Below are positions 39,195 to 50,473 of a stretch of 64,000 nt of DNA, in pieces. Position 1 is the first letter of the stretch; each line of letters begins with the position of its first letter. Location of the stretch: contig OX328126.1 in NCBI GenBank assembly GCA_946811695.1, positions 83,852,036 to 83,916,035 of the forward strand, written 5' to 3'. The translations under genes and the position numbers were made by a program. This DNA comes from Gonocerus acuteangulatus. Taxonomy: Eukaryota > Arthropoda > Insecta > Hemiptera > Coreidae. The notes beneath the pieces are model-generated. The model had not been told where the DNA came from. It worked only from the letters and a program-made list of their open reading frames with translations, and did not search any database.

Positions 39195-40520
39195 ACTTGG
39201 AAAATGATTGATATTGATCAGATTAAGCGGGCATTGGTATTGGTGGGGATTGGATAACTTGGACTACTGTGTAATCACCGAGAGCACAGAGGGGCAGATA
39301 CTGTAGAGGTGTCTTATTCATCACCATACTGCACACTAAAGAGATAGTGTGGTCAGTACTATGCTCCAGTCGCTTGATTTTGTGCTTTGCAAGTAGTATC
39401 ATTCTACGTACTATGTGTGGTTTTCATTCGTACATCGAATGAGGACAGAGTAATAAAAGTTTTACTAAGGAAGAAGAATGGAAAAGTCTAAATAAAATTC
39501 CTTTCAGAATTGATTGATTCAATTTCAAAGAAAAGAACTACCCCTCTGTATAAGCACTTTCTAAAAAGAAGATTAAACGGAAGAAAATGTAAGCCGTACA
39601 ATAAGAAGAAGGGGGTATTGTAGCTAAGAATAAATGTTGCAAGAAGAGACCCTTCAAACTACAAGGGCTTTGCATTAGAGAGACTTGAGGTTCTAATTGG
39701 TTGTTCTTCGCTTTCTGAGCCAATTCTAAAAAGTTTTAAACTCCTTTCTCATAATAGGCAAGGCCTGCTTGAATCTTTCTTAGGGATTATCATTAGGCTT
39801 AAATATCTATCATCAAAGAAGGCCATTATGGGGAAAGGAATTAACTGAAGACTTATATGGAGATTCGGAGGGGAATAGGAGGATCTTAAGATCCCGATGA
39901 GGAAGTATTTAATACTCAAGACTTCTTATTCAGAAGGTTTCAGCTCTCGAAGGAACGAGTAATAATTAGGAAGAAACATGCGCGAATATAAGGGGGGGGG
40001 ATGCAGTCCGCTCCCTTGAAACCTTAACCCTCGGGAGCGCGCGCTCCTTTTCACACCCGGGAACTGGGTAATCTGGGAGATACATGAGGGTTTTGTTTTT
40101 TTGGTCGAATTTAAGGGTGTCAACCGTTGGGGTCATTAACGCCAGCATGAGGGGTTTAAGGTCAATTAATATACACTCATTCATTAAAATAGTTTTGTTT
40201 TGACCTAATATGATATTTATTTATTTTTAATGATAATAATAATTATGCATTTTTGCATTAGAAATTATTAAAAATGTTTAATTAAACTAATTTTTTTAAA
40301 ACTGTCGTTTAATGAAAACCAATTCAATCTTTTTTTTATTTAATTTGTTTAAATTAAGCAACATAAAATAAATAATAAATAGTTTTTTTAATTCTATGTA
40401 ATTGTTAAATAAAAATAGAAGATTAGAAAACATACTGCTAAATATAACAAGTTTGTAAGAAACAGTAAATTTTATCTTTGCCGAACTAAAAATAGATCTA
40501 ATCTGTTAGAAGATGAAAAT
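39195..40520. other. No gene seen
   Basis: Three minus-strand frames of 61-72 codons (39538-39723, 39926-40123, 39966-40184) resemble no protein, and two of them overlap. A G-run (39993-40000) and GC-rich CGGGAGCGCGCGCTCC at about 40033 stand out. 40200-40460 is strongly A+T-rich. Confidence 0.4.
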
Positions 40521-40523
40521 AAT

Positions 40524-40588
40524 AGTGAAGAATCGGCGCTAATGGCCAAGATGTCGATGCGCTGTAAACAAAAAAATAAAGTGAAGAA
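40524..40588 (+). mobile_element. Solo SINE tail with short target-site duplication
   Basis: CGGCGCTAATGGCCAAGATG and TCGATGCGCTG with an A-rich end match the 3' tail of the 5S-derived SINE. The short direct repeat AGTGAAGAA brackets it (40524-40532 and 40580-40588), consistent with an extremely 5'-truncated retroinsertion. Confidence 0.7.
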
Positions 40589-40825
40589 ATAAGCAAAATA
40601 TGAAAAAATAAAGACACCAAAAGATTAAGAGATCTCTCATTCGATAATAATATTAGATCTTCAAAATAACGAAAAATAAACTAAAAATTGGAACTACATT
40701 GTTCAAGGAAGCACGTTAAAAAATATTCTCTTATTGGTCAACAATGAAACTATTATTGGACGCCATTGTTGAAAAATTGTTGATCTACCAAATAGAACCT
40801 TATAGGCACATCAATTAAAAAAAAA

Positions 40826-41751
40826 GTCCGACCCGCAGGAACTGCATCATCTTAGCGCGGTTCCGTTTTTATCCCTAGACTCATTTAGAATGATTAAAAT
40901 AGAAGCTGTTATTATTTTGGGTCCACATTTCTAGAAAGGTCTTATTTACGATCTTACCTGGATGGGTCGGCCAACCCTCCCTAGGAAGGACCCCGCTAGG
41001 CAGTTGAAAAGCTACATCTTGGAAATCCATATCTCTAACATTAAATTGTTTTTCTTAACCTGATTTATTATCAAATACATTATCCAACTATAAGCAATTA
41101 AAAAATAACAAGGAATGAAAACAGACAAAAAGAACAGTTCGAATAAGCGAAATCAATTACTTTAAAGTTTTAAGCACTTATTTCTCCGATTGACATCGCC
41201 TAATCAAAACTTTCATCAGAACCTTTTTTGTAGAACATTTAGTAAGCTTTCTAATGGTATTCATTCGTTTCCCAAGATTCTCAACCTTTTTCGAGATATT
41301 AAGGAAAGTATACAAAGTTACCAAAACTTTTTATGTCTGTTAATAAAATATTTTATTCTAACCCTTCCTTAACTCCAAACGTAACTAAAATTTCAACATA
41401 TTAGTTTTAATGAAAGTAGAACATGCAGAAAATGTTTCAACTGAATCCCATGATTCTACGTACCCAAACCAAAAACGGTATTCAAAAACTTTTTTTCCAA
41501 TTTTCTCGAAAACGGTTAGAGCTATCGCCTTGAAAATGGTTTCATTCGTTTTCCTAGCCAATGAAGCCTATAAAACGAGTACTTACAAGCATATGAACTC
41601 AAAAACGTAAGCGTTACGATTTTTTTTGCGCGAATTTCGCCCCAAACGCCATCTTCCAGTTGGCGGATTTTGCTGGTTAACGAACTTGACCTTTCAAATT
41701 GGACGACGGATTTTTGTACCAAATTTCATTAAAATCGGACCATTAGGGAAG

Positions 41752-41795
<44 letters not shown>

Positions 41796-41927
41796 AATTT
41801 CAGCGGGGTTTACAGAACAAAGGGGTTCTGAAACGCAAAATTTTCTAGTCGGCACTTCTGGATTGCGTCATGAGATCAACCTTATAAGAGGGGTTCCTCC
41901 CTATGGGGGAGGGAGGAACCGCGCTAA
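40826..41927 (+). mobile_element. Helentron/DINE-like element, shortest complete copy
   Basis: The 5' leader AAGTCCGACCCGCAGGAACT precedes the perfect subterminal repeat TTAGCGCGGTTCC (40852-40864). The partner GGAACCGCGCTAA is at 41915-41927. An (AT)n tract lies at about 41754-41793. A hairpin with an 11-bp stem lies at 41892-41920, and only GCG separates it from CTAA, resembling a Helitron CTRR end. No coding frame of note: the 65-106-codon frames here are shared shadows of the repeat. This is the best reference copy for the family. Confidence 0.7.
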
Positions 41928-42335
41928 AACAAAAAAAAAACCCTAAGTACAGTTTATAACCTGGGAACGTACGATGTATTCACGAAGAAAAACTAGGGCA
42001 CAAACACGATTAACCTCATCCGACGAGCAACAATTAAAGACTGAGTTATCTGGGAAAAAAAAAACAGCTAGAAGAGGTGGAAGCTGCCGCACTCTATCCT
42101 ATCAAGCGGATTTTCTTAAGACGTTGCTTCTATGTATCCACTGGATACCGCGCGTTTCCAAGGGTTAAAAATTAATCCCTTAGTTTAGAAAATATTTTGA
42201 GGGGGGGGTGTAATAACGTTTTAATTGGCTAACCCCGTCCCCGAAATTATTTTCCAAATACGCCTATGTGAAGAAATACTAGGCTTCTTTGCAGGCAAAT
42301 AAAAAATTAGTCCGCACTGCTCAAGCTGAGGAAAG
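41928..42335. other. No gene seen
   Basis: A 64-codon plus frame (41974-42168) is basic and unrecognised. A G-run lies at about 42201-42208. Confidence 0.4.
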
Positions 42336-42339
42336 ATCC

Positions 42340-42488
42340 CTTCACGGTAACATTTTTGCGAATTTCCTCCCTCTTTTCATAAAGAAAACCCCCGCCTATG
42401 ACGTCGACCCCACAATCTGGATGTGTCGACTAGAAAATTTTAAATTTCGGAACTAATAGATCACGAAAATAACGGCGGTTAATTTTTT

Positions 42489-42551
<63 letters not shown>

Positions 42552-43110
42552 AAAAAAATTAACCGCCGTTATTTTCGTGATCTATTAGCTAAAAGTAAAG
42601 TTTAAACTTTTAAGCTTATATGCTTAAAAGTTGCCACATATTAAACAAAATGTATCCTACTTATGCACAAGATTTTTATTTCAATTGTTTTGAATATGTT
42701 ATAAAATGGCTGCGAAATTTAAAGATTAAAAATATAATTACTTACCACGTTATTAATTTTTACTGATTGTAAATTTTCTCCCAAATAAAATATGTTTCCA
42801 CTATAAAAAAAAAATGTCTTTTCCCTTTTTAGCAACCTCACAAATTTTCCGATTTTGATAAACCTTGTTACATATATGGTTCGTCAAAGAGAGGTCAAGT
42901 TCGTTAACTATTAAAATCCGTCCACGGGAATATTGTTTATTGAGCGAAAATCGCGCGGGGATGTTAGCGCATATGCTTTTGCGTTAATAGTTCTCCGGTT
43001 TATGGGAGCTAAGGAAAAAAATTATCATTTCAGATCATTAAACGTAATGGCCTTTTCTAGTCTCTTTAAACTATGTTTTTCAAGTCGGGCGATACTTTGG
43101 CGTCTTACAT
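42340..43110 (-). mobile_element. Helentron-like family, strongly diverged copy
   Basis: Family blocks survive in order: ATTTCCTCCCTC with a decayed hairpin, TGTCGACTAGAAAATTTTAA, AACGGCGGTTAA, the (AT)n tract, CCGATTTTGATAAA, GGTCAAGTTCGTTAACTA, GCGAAAATCGCGCG. About 250 bases without family similarity (42595-42840) interrupt it. A small fragment of the same family in the opposite orientation follows near 43340-43395. Confidence 0.55.
42453..42589. repeat. Perfect 38-bp inverted repeat around an (AT)n tract
   Basis: 42453-42490 (CTAATAGATCACGAAAATAA continuing through CGGCGGTTAATTTTTTTA) is exactly complementary to 42551-42588. The ~60 bases between are (AT)n, so the whole segment can form a long cruciform or hairpin. 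Since the family normally carries only one copy of this block at this place, the second, inverted copy is new to this insertion. Confidence 0.92.
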
Positions 43111-43112
43111 TT

Positions 43113-43398
43113 TTGCCTGATCAACTTTAAATTTTAACTATAGCTTCCTAATGACACGTGCTAGTAAAGTACGTAGTTTTGTTTTTTCAATTCATTGACT
43201 TATAACGATGAACGATATTGACGAATTTGTATTAAAAATGAATAATTGTTCAGCATTTTCGAAAAAAATTATATTTCTTAATAATTTACTACATTTAACC
43301 TTCTTGTTTCAAAATAATGTTAGTTGTTTGTTTTGCCGCCTGCAGACTATCGCCCTTGAAAAAAGGGAGTTTCCGTTCGTCAGTCACAGTGCAGCTTA

Positions 43399-43455
<57 letters not shown>

Positions 43456-44064
43456 CTTTCTGAAGGGTGTAGTCAACCGCGGGAGGTCATGGGCACCGAA
43501 CTAAAGGAAGGAACCTATTAAATAAATCTTAAATACATTGTTTTAATTTTATTATATGGAAAATGAATAATTGAATTCAAGAAGAAAATAAAATACAAAA
43601 AAAAAACCCAAAATCTATAAGCCAACAGCCCACACCCCGGAAAGGGCACCGTCCTCCAAGCCCAGAACCACCGTCACCGCCGCACTCTCTTTCTAAAAAT
43701 GCCTTATGAGGGGAAACTTAATCATGCAAGGCTCTAAGGGGAGTTGTGCTCGCCCCCTCCCCCGGGACAATCTCCAGAGCCGTGACAGTCCAGAGAGTAC
43801 AGTGATGTCACGGCAGGACCGAACCCGGCGGAACCCAGGCCACGGATAGGAAGAGAAACTACACCTCACCGAAGAGACATTATAAATATTGCTGTTTCGC
43901 ATTTACAAAACTAAATTATTAATAAAATTGTGCATTTTTAAAGGGTATTCATTGAGGAGTCAATTGAAAAGTGAATATACTATTTTTTTGGTTGTTGTTT
44001 AGGGAGAAAAAAATAAATAAAATTAATAAAGGTGAGGTGAAAAGAACGATCCGAAGTAGAGGGG
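43113..44064. other. No gene seen; T-tract and GC-rich patch
   Basis: A pure T-run spans about 43402-43452. 43620-43860 is GC-rich relative to its surroundings, with no acceptable frame. A 69-codon and a 78-codon minus frame are not recognised. Confidence 0.4.
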
Positions 44065-44314
44065 TAGAGGACAGCCGAAGACCCAGCACTAGCTCTCTCT
44101 TGGAGTCTATTATGAGACTCTTACAGGCATGAGTCGTGGGATGTGCTGGTTTTACATAGCATGGCTTCCTTAGTACCCACCACATCCCACCATGGCTGGG
44201 ACCGTTCTGGTCTAGAGGCCGATGCAGAGGACAGGCCGAGGACCCAGCACTAACTCCCTGTTGGAGTCTATGATGAGACTCTTACAGGCATGAGTCGTGG
44301 GATGTACTGGTTTG
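44065..44314. repeat. Direct duplication of a ~88-bp block with a conserved hairpin
   Basis: 44065-44152 and 44225-44314 share AGGACAG.CGA.GACCCAGCACTA, GGAGTCTAT.ATGAGACTC and TTACAGGCATGAGTCGTGGG, then GATGTRCTGGTTT. Each copy holds the hairpin GAGTCT-loop-AGACTC. Function unknown. Confidence 0.85.
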
Positions 44315-44990
44315 GATACTTTAACATCCCCTATAAAACGTTAGATATAAAGAATTAAACATATATTGATTTATTTGTTATTTATAAATTCAAGGAAATG
44401 ACTTTGATTTTGATCACACAAGCTTATATTACACCTTAAATGCAGCAAAATTAAGTTGAATTATAACTTGACGACAAAGTTCAATCCGAACGAAAGAGAA
44501 GCACTAAGCTGCGAAAATTCACATCATGAACTAGCAATTCGAGCTTGGTCTGAAATAAGTTGGACTATTTGCGGTAAAGAGCTTATCAATTAGGAAGCGG
44601 ATTGAATGCCACCTGTGGATTCTGATCCGCCCGGACTCTACCCATCAACGGGGACACGATCAGATCCCTACTTACACTTCTTATAATCCTATACTCCTGT
44701 CGTGGGCATTAATACTCTCGTCTTAGGATTAATCATTGTAATTTAACACAGAGAGGTCATTGTACGTATATATATATTTGGATATTCTAATTAAATTTAT
44801 TTTGCTGGGAAGAATCTTTCATATTAACATGTTGTGTCGTATATACATATATGTTTGATACAAATCGAAGCAAACGTGTCTAGCCATATGTACAATGTTA
44901 GTCGAAGGCGCATCTGTTTTGAGTTGCGTGTAGTGAAGAGGCATCTCACTAGAATATGTGAGACTATCATCCAAATAACTGAAATAACAA
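44315..44990. other. No gene seen
   Basis: A+T-rich with a moderately GC-rich patch near 44590-44660. The 128-codon minus frame at 44819-45205 overlaps a repeat arm and is not recognised. Confidence 0.4.
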
Positions 44991-44994
44991 TAAC

Positions 44995-46075
44995 ACAGGT
45001 CAACATTTGATCTAAAAAAACAAAACACTTCGAGTGGTATAGTCCTTCTGGGGTCTTTGGCGTCGCTGATTACGGTGAGGGGGTTGGATATCACATCAGA
45101 TTCAAGGTCAAATAGAGAAAAACCCAGTGGAAAAATCTGGAAAAAAATCCATACGTATGTTTTTGATGTCCCTGAGTTCGAATCCGTGGTTTGTTTGATC
45201 TTCATGCATTTTCCTACAGGTCATTTCAAGGTATAATAGACAAAAACAAAAGTCCGACTTGCAGGAACTGCATCATCTTAGCGCGGTTCCGTTCTTATTC
45301 CTAGTGTCATTTGGAAAGAATGAAATAGAAACTCTCTTTATTTTGGTCCGATCTTTCTTGAAATGATTTATGACCGGTGACAAAGGGCCAGCAGAGTACC
45401 CTTTTACCTGTAACACCCTAAAGCTGGCTTGGCCAGGCTCCACTGCTACAGACATGAAATTCTTATTTCATTGTTCAATGTATTCAAAACTATCAAAATG
45501 TTTTCAAAAAGTGAGCTAAGCAACTACGAAAACCCGTTCAAAAGAAAAAAAACAAACACATTCAAAGTTTTAAATACCGTCTTCTCCGATTGACATCGAC
45601 TATTCCAAAATCTTCTCAGAACATTAATTATAGAGAATTTAGTAAGCTTTTGATTAGTTTCTATCCACTTACCACAATTTCCCAACTGTTTTCGAGATAT
45701 TAAGGAAAATATGCGAAGTTCCCAAAACTTTTCATGTCTCTTTATAAAATATTTTATTCTAATTCTTCCTTAACTCCAAACGTAACCAAAATTTACACAT
45801 CTTTGTATGTATGAATTTTAAACAAGCAGAAAATATTTTAACCGAATCCTATGATTCTAAGTAACCAAACCAAAAACTTGATTCAACAACAATTTAACAG
45901 ATTTTTATTACGGAGTGTTCTCTATTTGACCTTCAAACTGATGTAATGAAGTTTAACCAATCCAATCATCGTAATCAGCGACCCCCAAAACCCAATAAAG
46001 ACCATACCGCTCCGAGTGGTTTTATTTAGATCAAATGTTGATCTGGGTAATGTAAATATGCGACCTAAAAGTTCT
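44995..46075. repeat. Inverted flanking repeats around a Helentron-like fragment
   Basis: 44995-45115 (TCAACATTTGATCTAAA, ACTTCGAGTGGTATAGTC, GTCGCTGATTACG, AAGGTCAAATAGAGAA) recurs as an imperfect inverted complement at about 45908-46050. The arms enclose the Helentron-like fragment 45249-45895. They may be terminal repeats of an older DNA element into which the fragment inserted. Confidence 0.6.
45249..45895 (+). mobile_element. Helentron-like family, 3'-truncated copy
   Basis: It starts with AAGTCCGACTTGCAGGAACT and TTAGCGCGGTTCCG. It continues through TCTCCGATTGACATCG, TTTTCGAGATATTAAGGAAA, CTTCCTTAACTCCAAACGTA and CCTATGATTCTAAGTAACCA, then stops before the microsatellite and hairpin end. 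Confidence 0.8.
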
Positions 46076-46149
46076 CGGATTCTTTTGTGAATTTTTTGTA
46101 TTAAACTAATTAAAACAAAAAATGCCCATGCCGTTAATTCATTTCAAAC

Positions 46150-46535
46150 CTAATACAAATGAAACCTCAATTTCTAACGAACCGATTTAGTTTATCTCTT
46201 TAGATGCCCACGACTTACACCTTATCGAATAAAGACGGTCGTTATGAACAAATTAGTAATTCGAGTCGTGAGTAAACTCTCCTAATCATGAACTGATTTA
46301 ATTTATTTTTACATCGTATTTTTATCTTTTGATGCCCACAACGATAGACGAGTTTTATTGAAATACACCAAAAATTACTGCGGGTATGGTGTTATTGTAA
46401 ATTATTACTTTGGGCCTGGGTTGTCCCCTTAAAGTTCCCCCTCGGTTGACCGATTTTATTGGTGAGCGGACTCATTTAATCGTTTGATTGAAACATTTCT
46501 CACGAATGCTATCTTTAGCTACGTTCCTTTCGAGC
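46150..46535 (+). repeat. Modular interspersed repeat (GACCGATTTAGTT family), copy 2
   Basis: It shares CGAACCGATTTAGTTTAT, TTTAGATGCCCACGAC, GACGGTCGTTATGAACAAAT, ACCAAAAATTACTGCGGG and GGTTGACCGATTTTATTGG with copy 1, in the same orientation and similarly repeated twice. Confidence 0.6.
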
Positions 46536-46540
46536 TTGCT

Positions 46541-47040
46541 AATTAGTTAATAATCCTATTTCGTGCAAGTAATTTAGTAAACAAAGATAAGACACAATGC
46601 CAGTAATCTTCATACATTTCCTGCAGTATTCTACAACGGTATGAATGCTTTACTGCCCTGATGGCATTGTAAAGCTGAAAAGGCAAGGACTGGCTCTGAA
46701 AGTAGGGGGGGGGGGGGGGGTGGAGCCTTATGCATTTACGTCATTATTTATCTTGAAGACATTTATTTTCTTTCGCCTCTTCTTGGGGGGGGGGGGAACA
46801 CTCCTTTTCTTTCTCTTTAAGTGTTTCCCTCTTTAATGGCGTTTATTTTTCATTGCACTTTTAATTTTTCTTTCTAATTAACAGAATTTTCCAGCTGAAA
46901 AGGAATTACTCTTCTTACATTCCGAGAAAAACAGGAAGGTTTTATGTATAAAGCCGTATATTTTTACTTACATTTTTTTTATTAAATGAATTGAATTTAC
47001 TGTTTTATGTTTAATCTGTATTTACTACTTCGTATAAACC
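46541..47040. other. No gene seen; two poly-G tracts
   Basis: G-runs lie at about 46707-46720 and 46785-46796. A 63-codon frame spans both and is not credible. Confidence 0.4.
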
Positions 47041-47044
47041 AACA

Positions 47045-47660
47045 ACCCCAAGTATCAGTACTTCTAAATTTGCAGATGATCTCCAGATCCTAAACTGGCA
47101 TATTGAAAATTTAAAACCTACCGCACTGATGTTGAGAAATGGGTAGAAAAATTAAAATTTAAAATAAACCCTGATGAGATGTACGCATGTAACTTTCAGC
47201 CTGCGACGAGCAGAGTGCCCTCCCTTAAAACCCCGTAATTTTCCAATAATCCAATCGAACGAGGTTCGATATTTAGGATTTCACCTCTGCAAGCGACTTA
47301 CCTGGAAAACACACATATAACAGAAAAGACAAAAAAGGAACAAACGCTTTGGACTTCACTGACGACTAATTGGACTTAAATAAAAAATTAACACAAAAAA
47401 AAAACTGTCAATATACAAGTACAGAATAAGATATAGGCATATGGGATAGAACTATCGAGATGAGCGAAGCTATCTGATTTATATATTCAACGATTCCAAT
47501 TCAAAGTCCTCCGTAAAATTCTTAACACCCCTTTCTACGCCTCAAACCTAAACATTCATCGAGATCCTGAAATGCTTATTGTCCATGATTTAGCCAAATC
47601 CCGATTCCTGATATTTTTCTCTTAACTCCCAGCCACCCCAATCCTCCTGGCAGATTTTTT
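47045..47660 (+). pseudogene. Jockey-type reverse transcriptase relic
   Basis: Plus-strand translation with frameshifts shows the palm motif KFADDLQILNWH (about 47065), then EKWVEKLKFKINPDE. It continues with VRYLGFHLCKRLTWKTH (about 47260-47310) and the C-terminal IQRFQFKVLRKILNTPFYAS, NLNIHRDPEM and LAKSRFLIF. The order is that of Jockey-clade polymerases. Several frameshifts and stops make it dead. The endonuclease half and the region upstream of the palm are absent. It is the same LINE family as 33010-33420, inserted in the opposite orientation. Confidence 0.8.
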
Positions 47661-47921
47661 CCACCCCCTAATTTATTTATACTACTTAACTAAAGGATGT
47701 CCAGGCCCAACCGAATGGAGCCTGGAGCCGGGCTTGCATCTGCGCTTTATCCTACGCTTACGTACCAGAAGGGACTGCAAAATGTACAAAGGGGGTCTTA
47801 GTCTACTTCGTCGATGATACTAAATCCATAAAGTGGCAAACTTGCATAAGAAGGGACTATACAAGGACATCACTAAATTAAACTAACTTAATGCTACCCG
47901 AGACTATTTACAATATATACA

Positions 47922-49020
47922 TTAAGCTGCCTCTTCTACTAGGTCCAGGATCTTCCTGGGGCTGCCCTGCCATCTCTGCGGAAGTAGAGGTTGTGTCACG
48001 TCTCTGAAGAGGGGGTTGACGCAGTACCGGATGCCGTCATAGAATTTGATATGACGCCTCCGTATGACCTCTTGAACTGCTGGCAGCTGAAGCTCGTCGT
48101 GAAGGTGGGATGGTTTCTTCCTCTGGATACTTGAGGACCCCTTCCTGGAACTTCTGTTGCCGCCTCAGCCTACTCGGGTAGATGTAACGCAGGGCTGGCG
48201 ATCCATGCAGAAGCGCAGACCTGATGATCGCCTCGTAGATCTGCAGCTTCAGCCGAAGCGACAGCTGGGCAACGCAAGAGATGATTCAGGCGGGACGTCT
48301 TCTGCCAGGCTTCCTTCAGGCGGCTGTTGACGTGCGGTGTCTGTGCCGGTGTATGTGCACTCCCAGGTCGTTAATCTTCGTGGACAGCTTGATCCGCTGA
48401 CCTCGGACCTCAAAGTGCGAGGGTAGAGATCCTTGGGGTCTGCCTCCCATGTTTCCCTAGAAGGAATACACAACGGCATCTGTCTTAGTCGGGTTGACGT
48501 GTATTCCTACATCGCTGAGTGTGTCGACGATAGTCTCGCAGGCTGTTTGGGCTCGTCCAAGTGCGACACGGGCGTTGAAGCTGGAGGAATAGACGCCAAT
48601 GTCGTCAGCATAAGCAGCTAAGGAAACTTTCGGGAATTTCATCCTCTCGATGTGGGCGGTGTAGATGGTGAAGAGCACTGGACCTAACACCGATCCCTGG
48701 GGGGCTCCGCACGTAGACGGTTGACTGCATCACCGGAGAACGTTCTTCCCGTCAAGTAGCTCTCATGAATCTTGACGAATCTTGCCGGGAATCCGTAGCA
48801 CCGCAGCTGATGCAGAAGGAGATGGTGGTATACGCAGTGGAAGGCCTTAGTGCAGTCCAAGGAGATGAAGGCCGTGGATCTGTTCTTGTTCAGCTCTGCG
48901 GACACGGTGTTCTGGAGCTTGGCGACATGGTGATCACAGGAGTTCCTGGGCCGAAAGCCAGTCTGATCTGGGGGCGACGTTCACCTCCGTGCAGTGCCTC
49001 AGCAGCCTGCTCATGTAGGT
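47922..49020 (-). pseudogene. Second Jockey-like reverse transcriptase relic (different family)
   Basis: On the minus strand, in order, are seen: SAELNKNRSTAFISLDCTKAF.CVYHHLLLHQLRCYGFPARFV, SYLTGRTFS, then VLGPVLFTIYTA and the catalytic AAYADDIGVYSS. These are followed by VDTLSDVGIHVNPTKTDAVVY and the post-palm KLQIYEAIIRSALLHGSPAL. The C-terminus (RRRHIKFYDGIRYCVNPLF) ends at TAA near 47922. The motif order and CKAF.CV-type motif are those of Jockey-like LINE polymerases. Frameshifts near 48700, 48455 and 48250-48300 break it. It is GC-richer than its surroundings, unlike the other relics here, which suggests a younger or foreign family. Confidence 0.82.
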
Positions 49021-49148
49021 AAGCAGGCTTTTACAAAGTCCAAACAGAAAAAAAAACAAGTATGTAATAAAATATGTTCACCAACGATTTGGTTTACTAG
49101 AAGGGAAAAAATAAAAAATAAAAATAGATACATTCTTAAGCCATTTAT

Positions 49149-49735
49149 GTGATAATTAGAACAACAGCAAACCGAAGAACAAGTGTTTCTATGAAACATT
49201 TTGCTGAACGGCTTGATACAAGTTTGGATTTCGATACAGAATCAGATGTAGAAGAAGATTCAAGTATATCTGCCATTAGGAAAGGGGGTATCGAATATTG
49301 GAGATGTATTTCAGTGTTTACTATACTCGAGCGATCCGTATATTTCTAGTATGAGTGCAGAAATTCGTCGACATAAGGAAGAGTTTCACTCCTTCCCAGG
49401 TGAAATAATTAATTTTTTGATTGAACCGTTTCTTGACCAAGAATGATTTATTAGTTTTGATAAGTTAACTTTTGAAAAGTTAAATAATTTTTTTAAAACA
49501 ATGTATAATAATAAAAATAAAATAAAACTCTTTTAAACTAAATTAGATGCTTTTGGTTTTGGTATTTGTGATCAGCAAGTCATTTCCTATAAAAATCCGT
49601 GATAAAATCATTTTGTCCAGCTAGATCAGTTGGGTTTTTTAAACCCAAACGATTGCTCACTCAATGAAGTACTCTGAATTCCTATGTGTCAGTTCAGAAG
49701 GACAAATAAAATATTTTTAAATATTTAATACTCTT
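49149..49735 (+). pseudogene. Unrecognised decayed coding sequence
   Basis: A single protein-like trace can be followed with one frameshift (near 49285) and a few stops. It begins with SVSMKHFAERLDTSLDFD, the acidic TESDVEEDSSISAIRKG, then VSNIGDVFQCLLYSSDPYI, SSMSAEIRRHKEEFHSFPGE and IINFLIEPFLDQE. After a stop come FISFDKLTFEKLNNFFKTMY, then KLDAFGFGICDQQVISYKNP and FVQLDQLGFLNPNDCSLNEV. The composition is normal for protein and unlike the surrounding A+T-rich DNA read in other frames. I do not recognise the family. The acidic N-terminal stretch recalls DNA-transposase N-termini, but that is only a resemblance. Confidence 0.45.
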
Positions 49736-50132
49736 ATATCCATAACGAAAACTCAATAAATTGTTCCTGAGAGTATTATTTTTTACTCGTATTAAGCAAT
49801 ATTACATGTATTTTTGAAAAATGTAACTGGAAGAGGGGTGTTTATCTCCAGTGAGGTGCATAAAAGTTCTGGCTTTGAATAACCTCTTTGGCGTGGGAGG
49901 ACGGCGGCTTGGGTGCGACCCTCCCCGTATTACGTCATGACTCCCCCCCCCCCGCTTACGTCACTCCCTCAAATACTCATATTTTATGAATTACACTTTG
50001 CAAACACTCTATGTGAGGAATTATTTTTCAAATTCTTTGTTTTGTTCTCTTAGACTTGTTCTGCTTGGAATATTAATTTTTTAGTTCAATTGTATTGTTC
50101 TTATAAAGCATTTAAACAAGAACTTCTAACGC

Positions 50133-50184
<52 letters not shown>

Positions 50185-50220
50185 TGAACGATTTTTCAAC
50201 AGCATTGAGGTTTAAGATTT
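49736..50220. other. No gene seen; poly-A tract
   Basis: A C-run lies at about 49945-49954 and a pure A-run at 50137-50180. The rest is A+T-rich without a frame. Confidence 0.45.
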
Positions 50221-50225
50221 ATTTA

Positions 50226-50291
50226 AAAACTCCTGCTCACAGGAACTGCGTCATCTTAGATTGTTTCCATATACTGCTTATTCCTAGTAAG
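50226..50291 (+). mobile_element. Helentron-like family, 5'-end fragment
   Basis: ACTCCTGCTCACAGGAACTG and CGTCATCTTAGATTGTTTCC then TTATTCCTAGT match the family's 5' leader and subterminal repeat. It breaks off soon after. Confidence 0.7.
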
Positions 50292-50473
50292 ATTTAGACA
50301 AGTTAACAAATCCTTAATTGAATACCAATGAATGAATGAAATAGCCTTTTATTTCATTAACAAATATTTACAATTTTGTACAGTTATTGGAGTAATTTTA
50401 CAAATCAAACGATTAATAATAAAATAATATAAAACAAAACCATTGGATAATTGAATACCAATAATAACTATTA

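Noticed and set aside
48433..49022. Plus-strand frames of 62-85 codons at 48.4-49.0 kb
   Set aside because: They are antisense to the Jockey-like polymerase relic on the minus strand.
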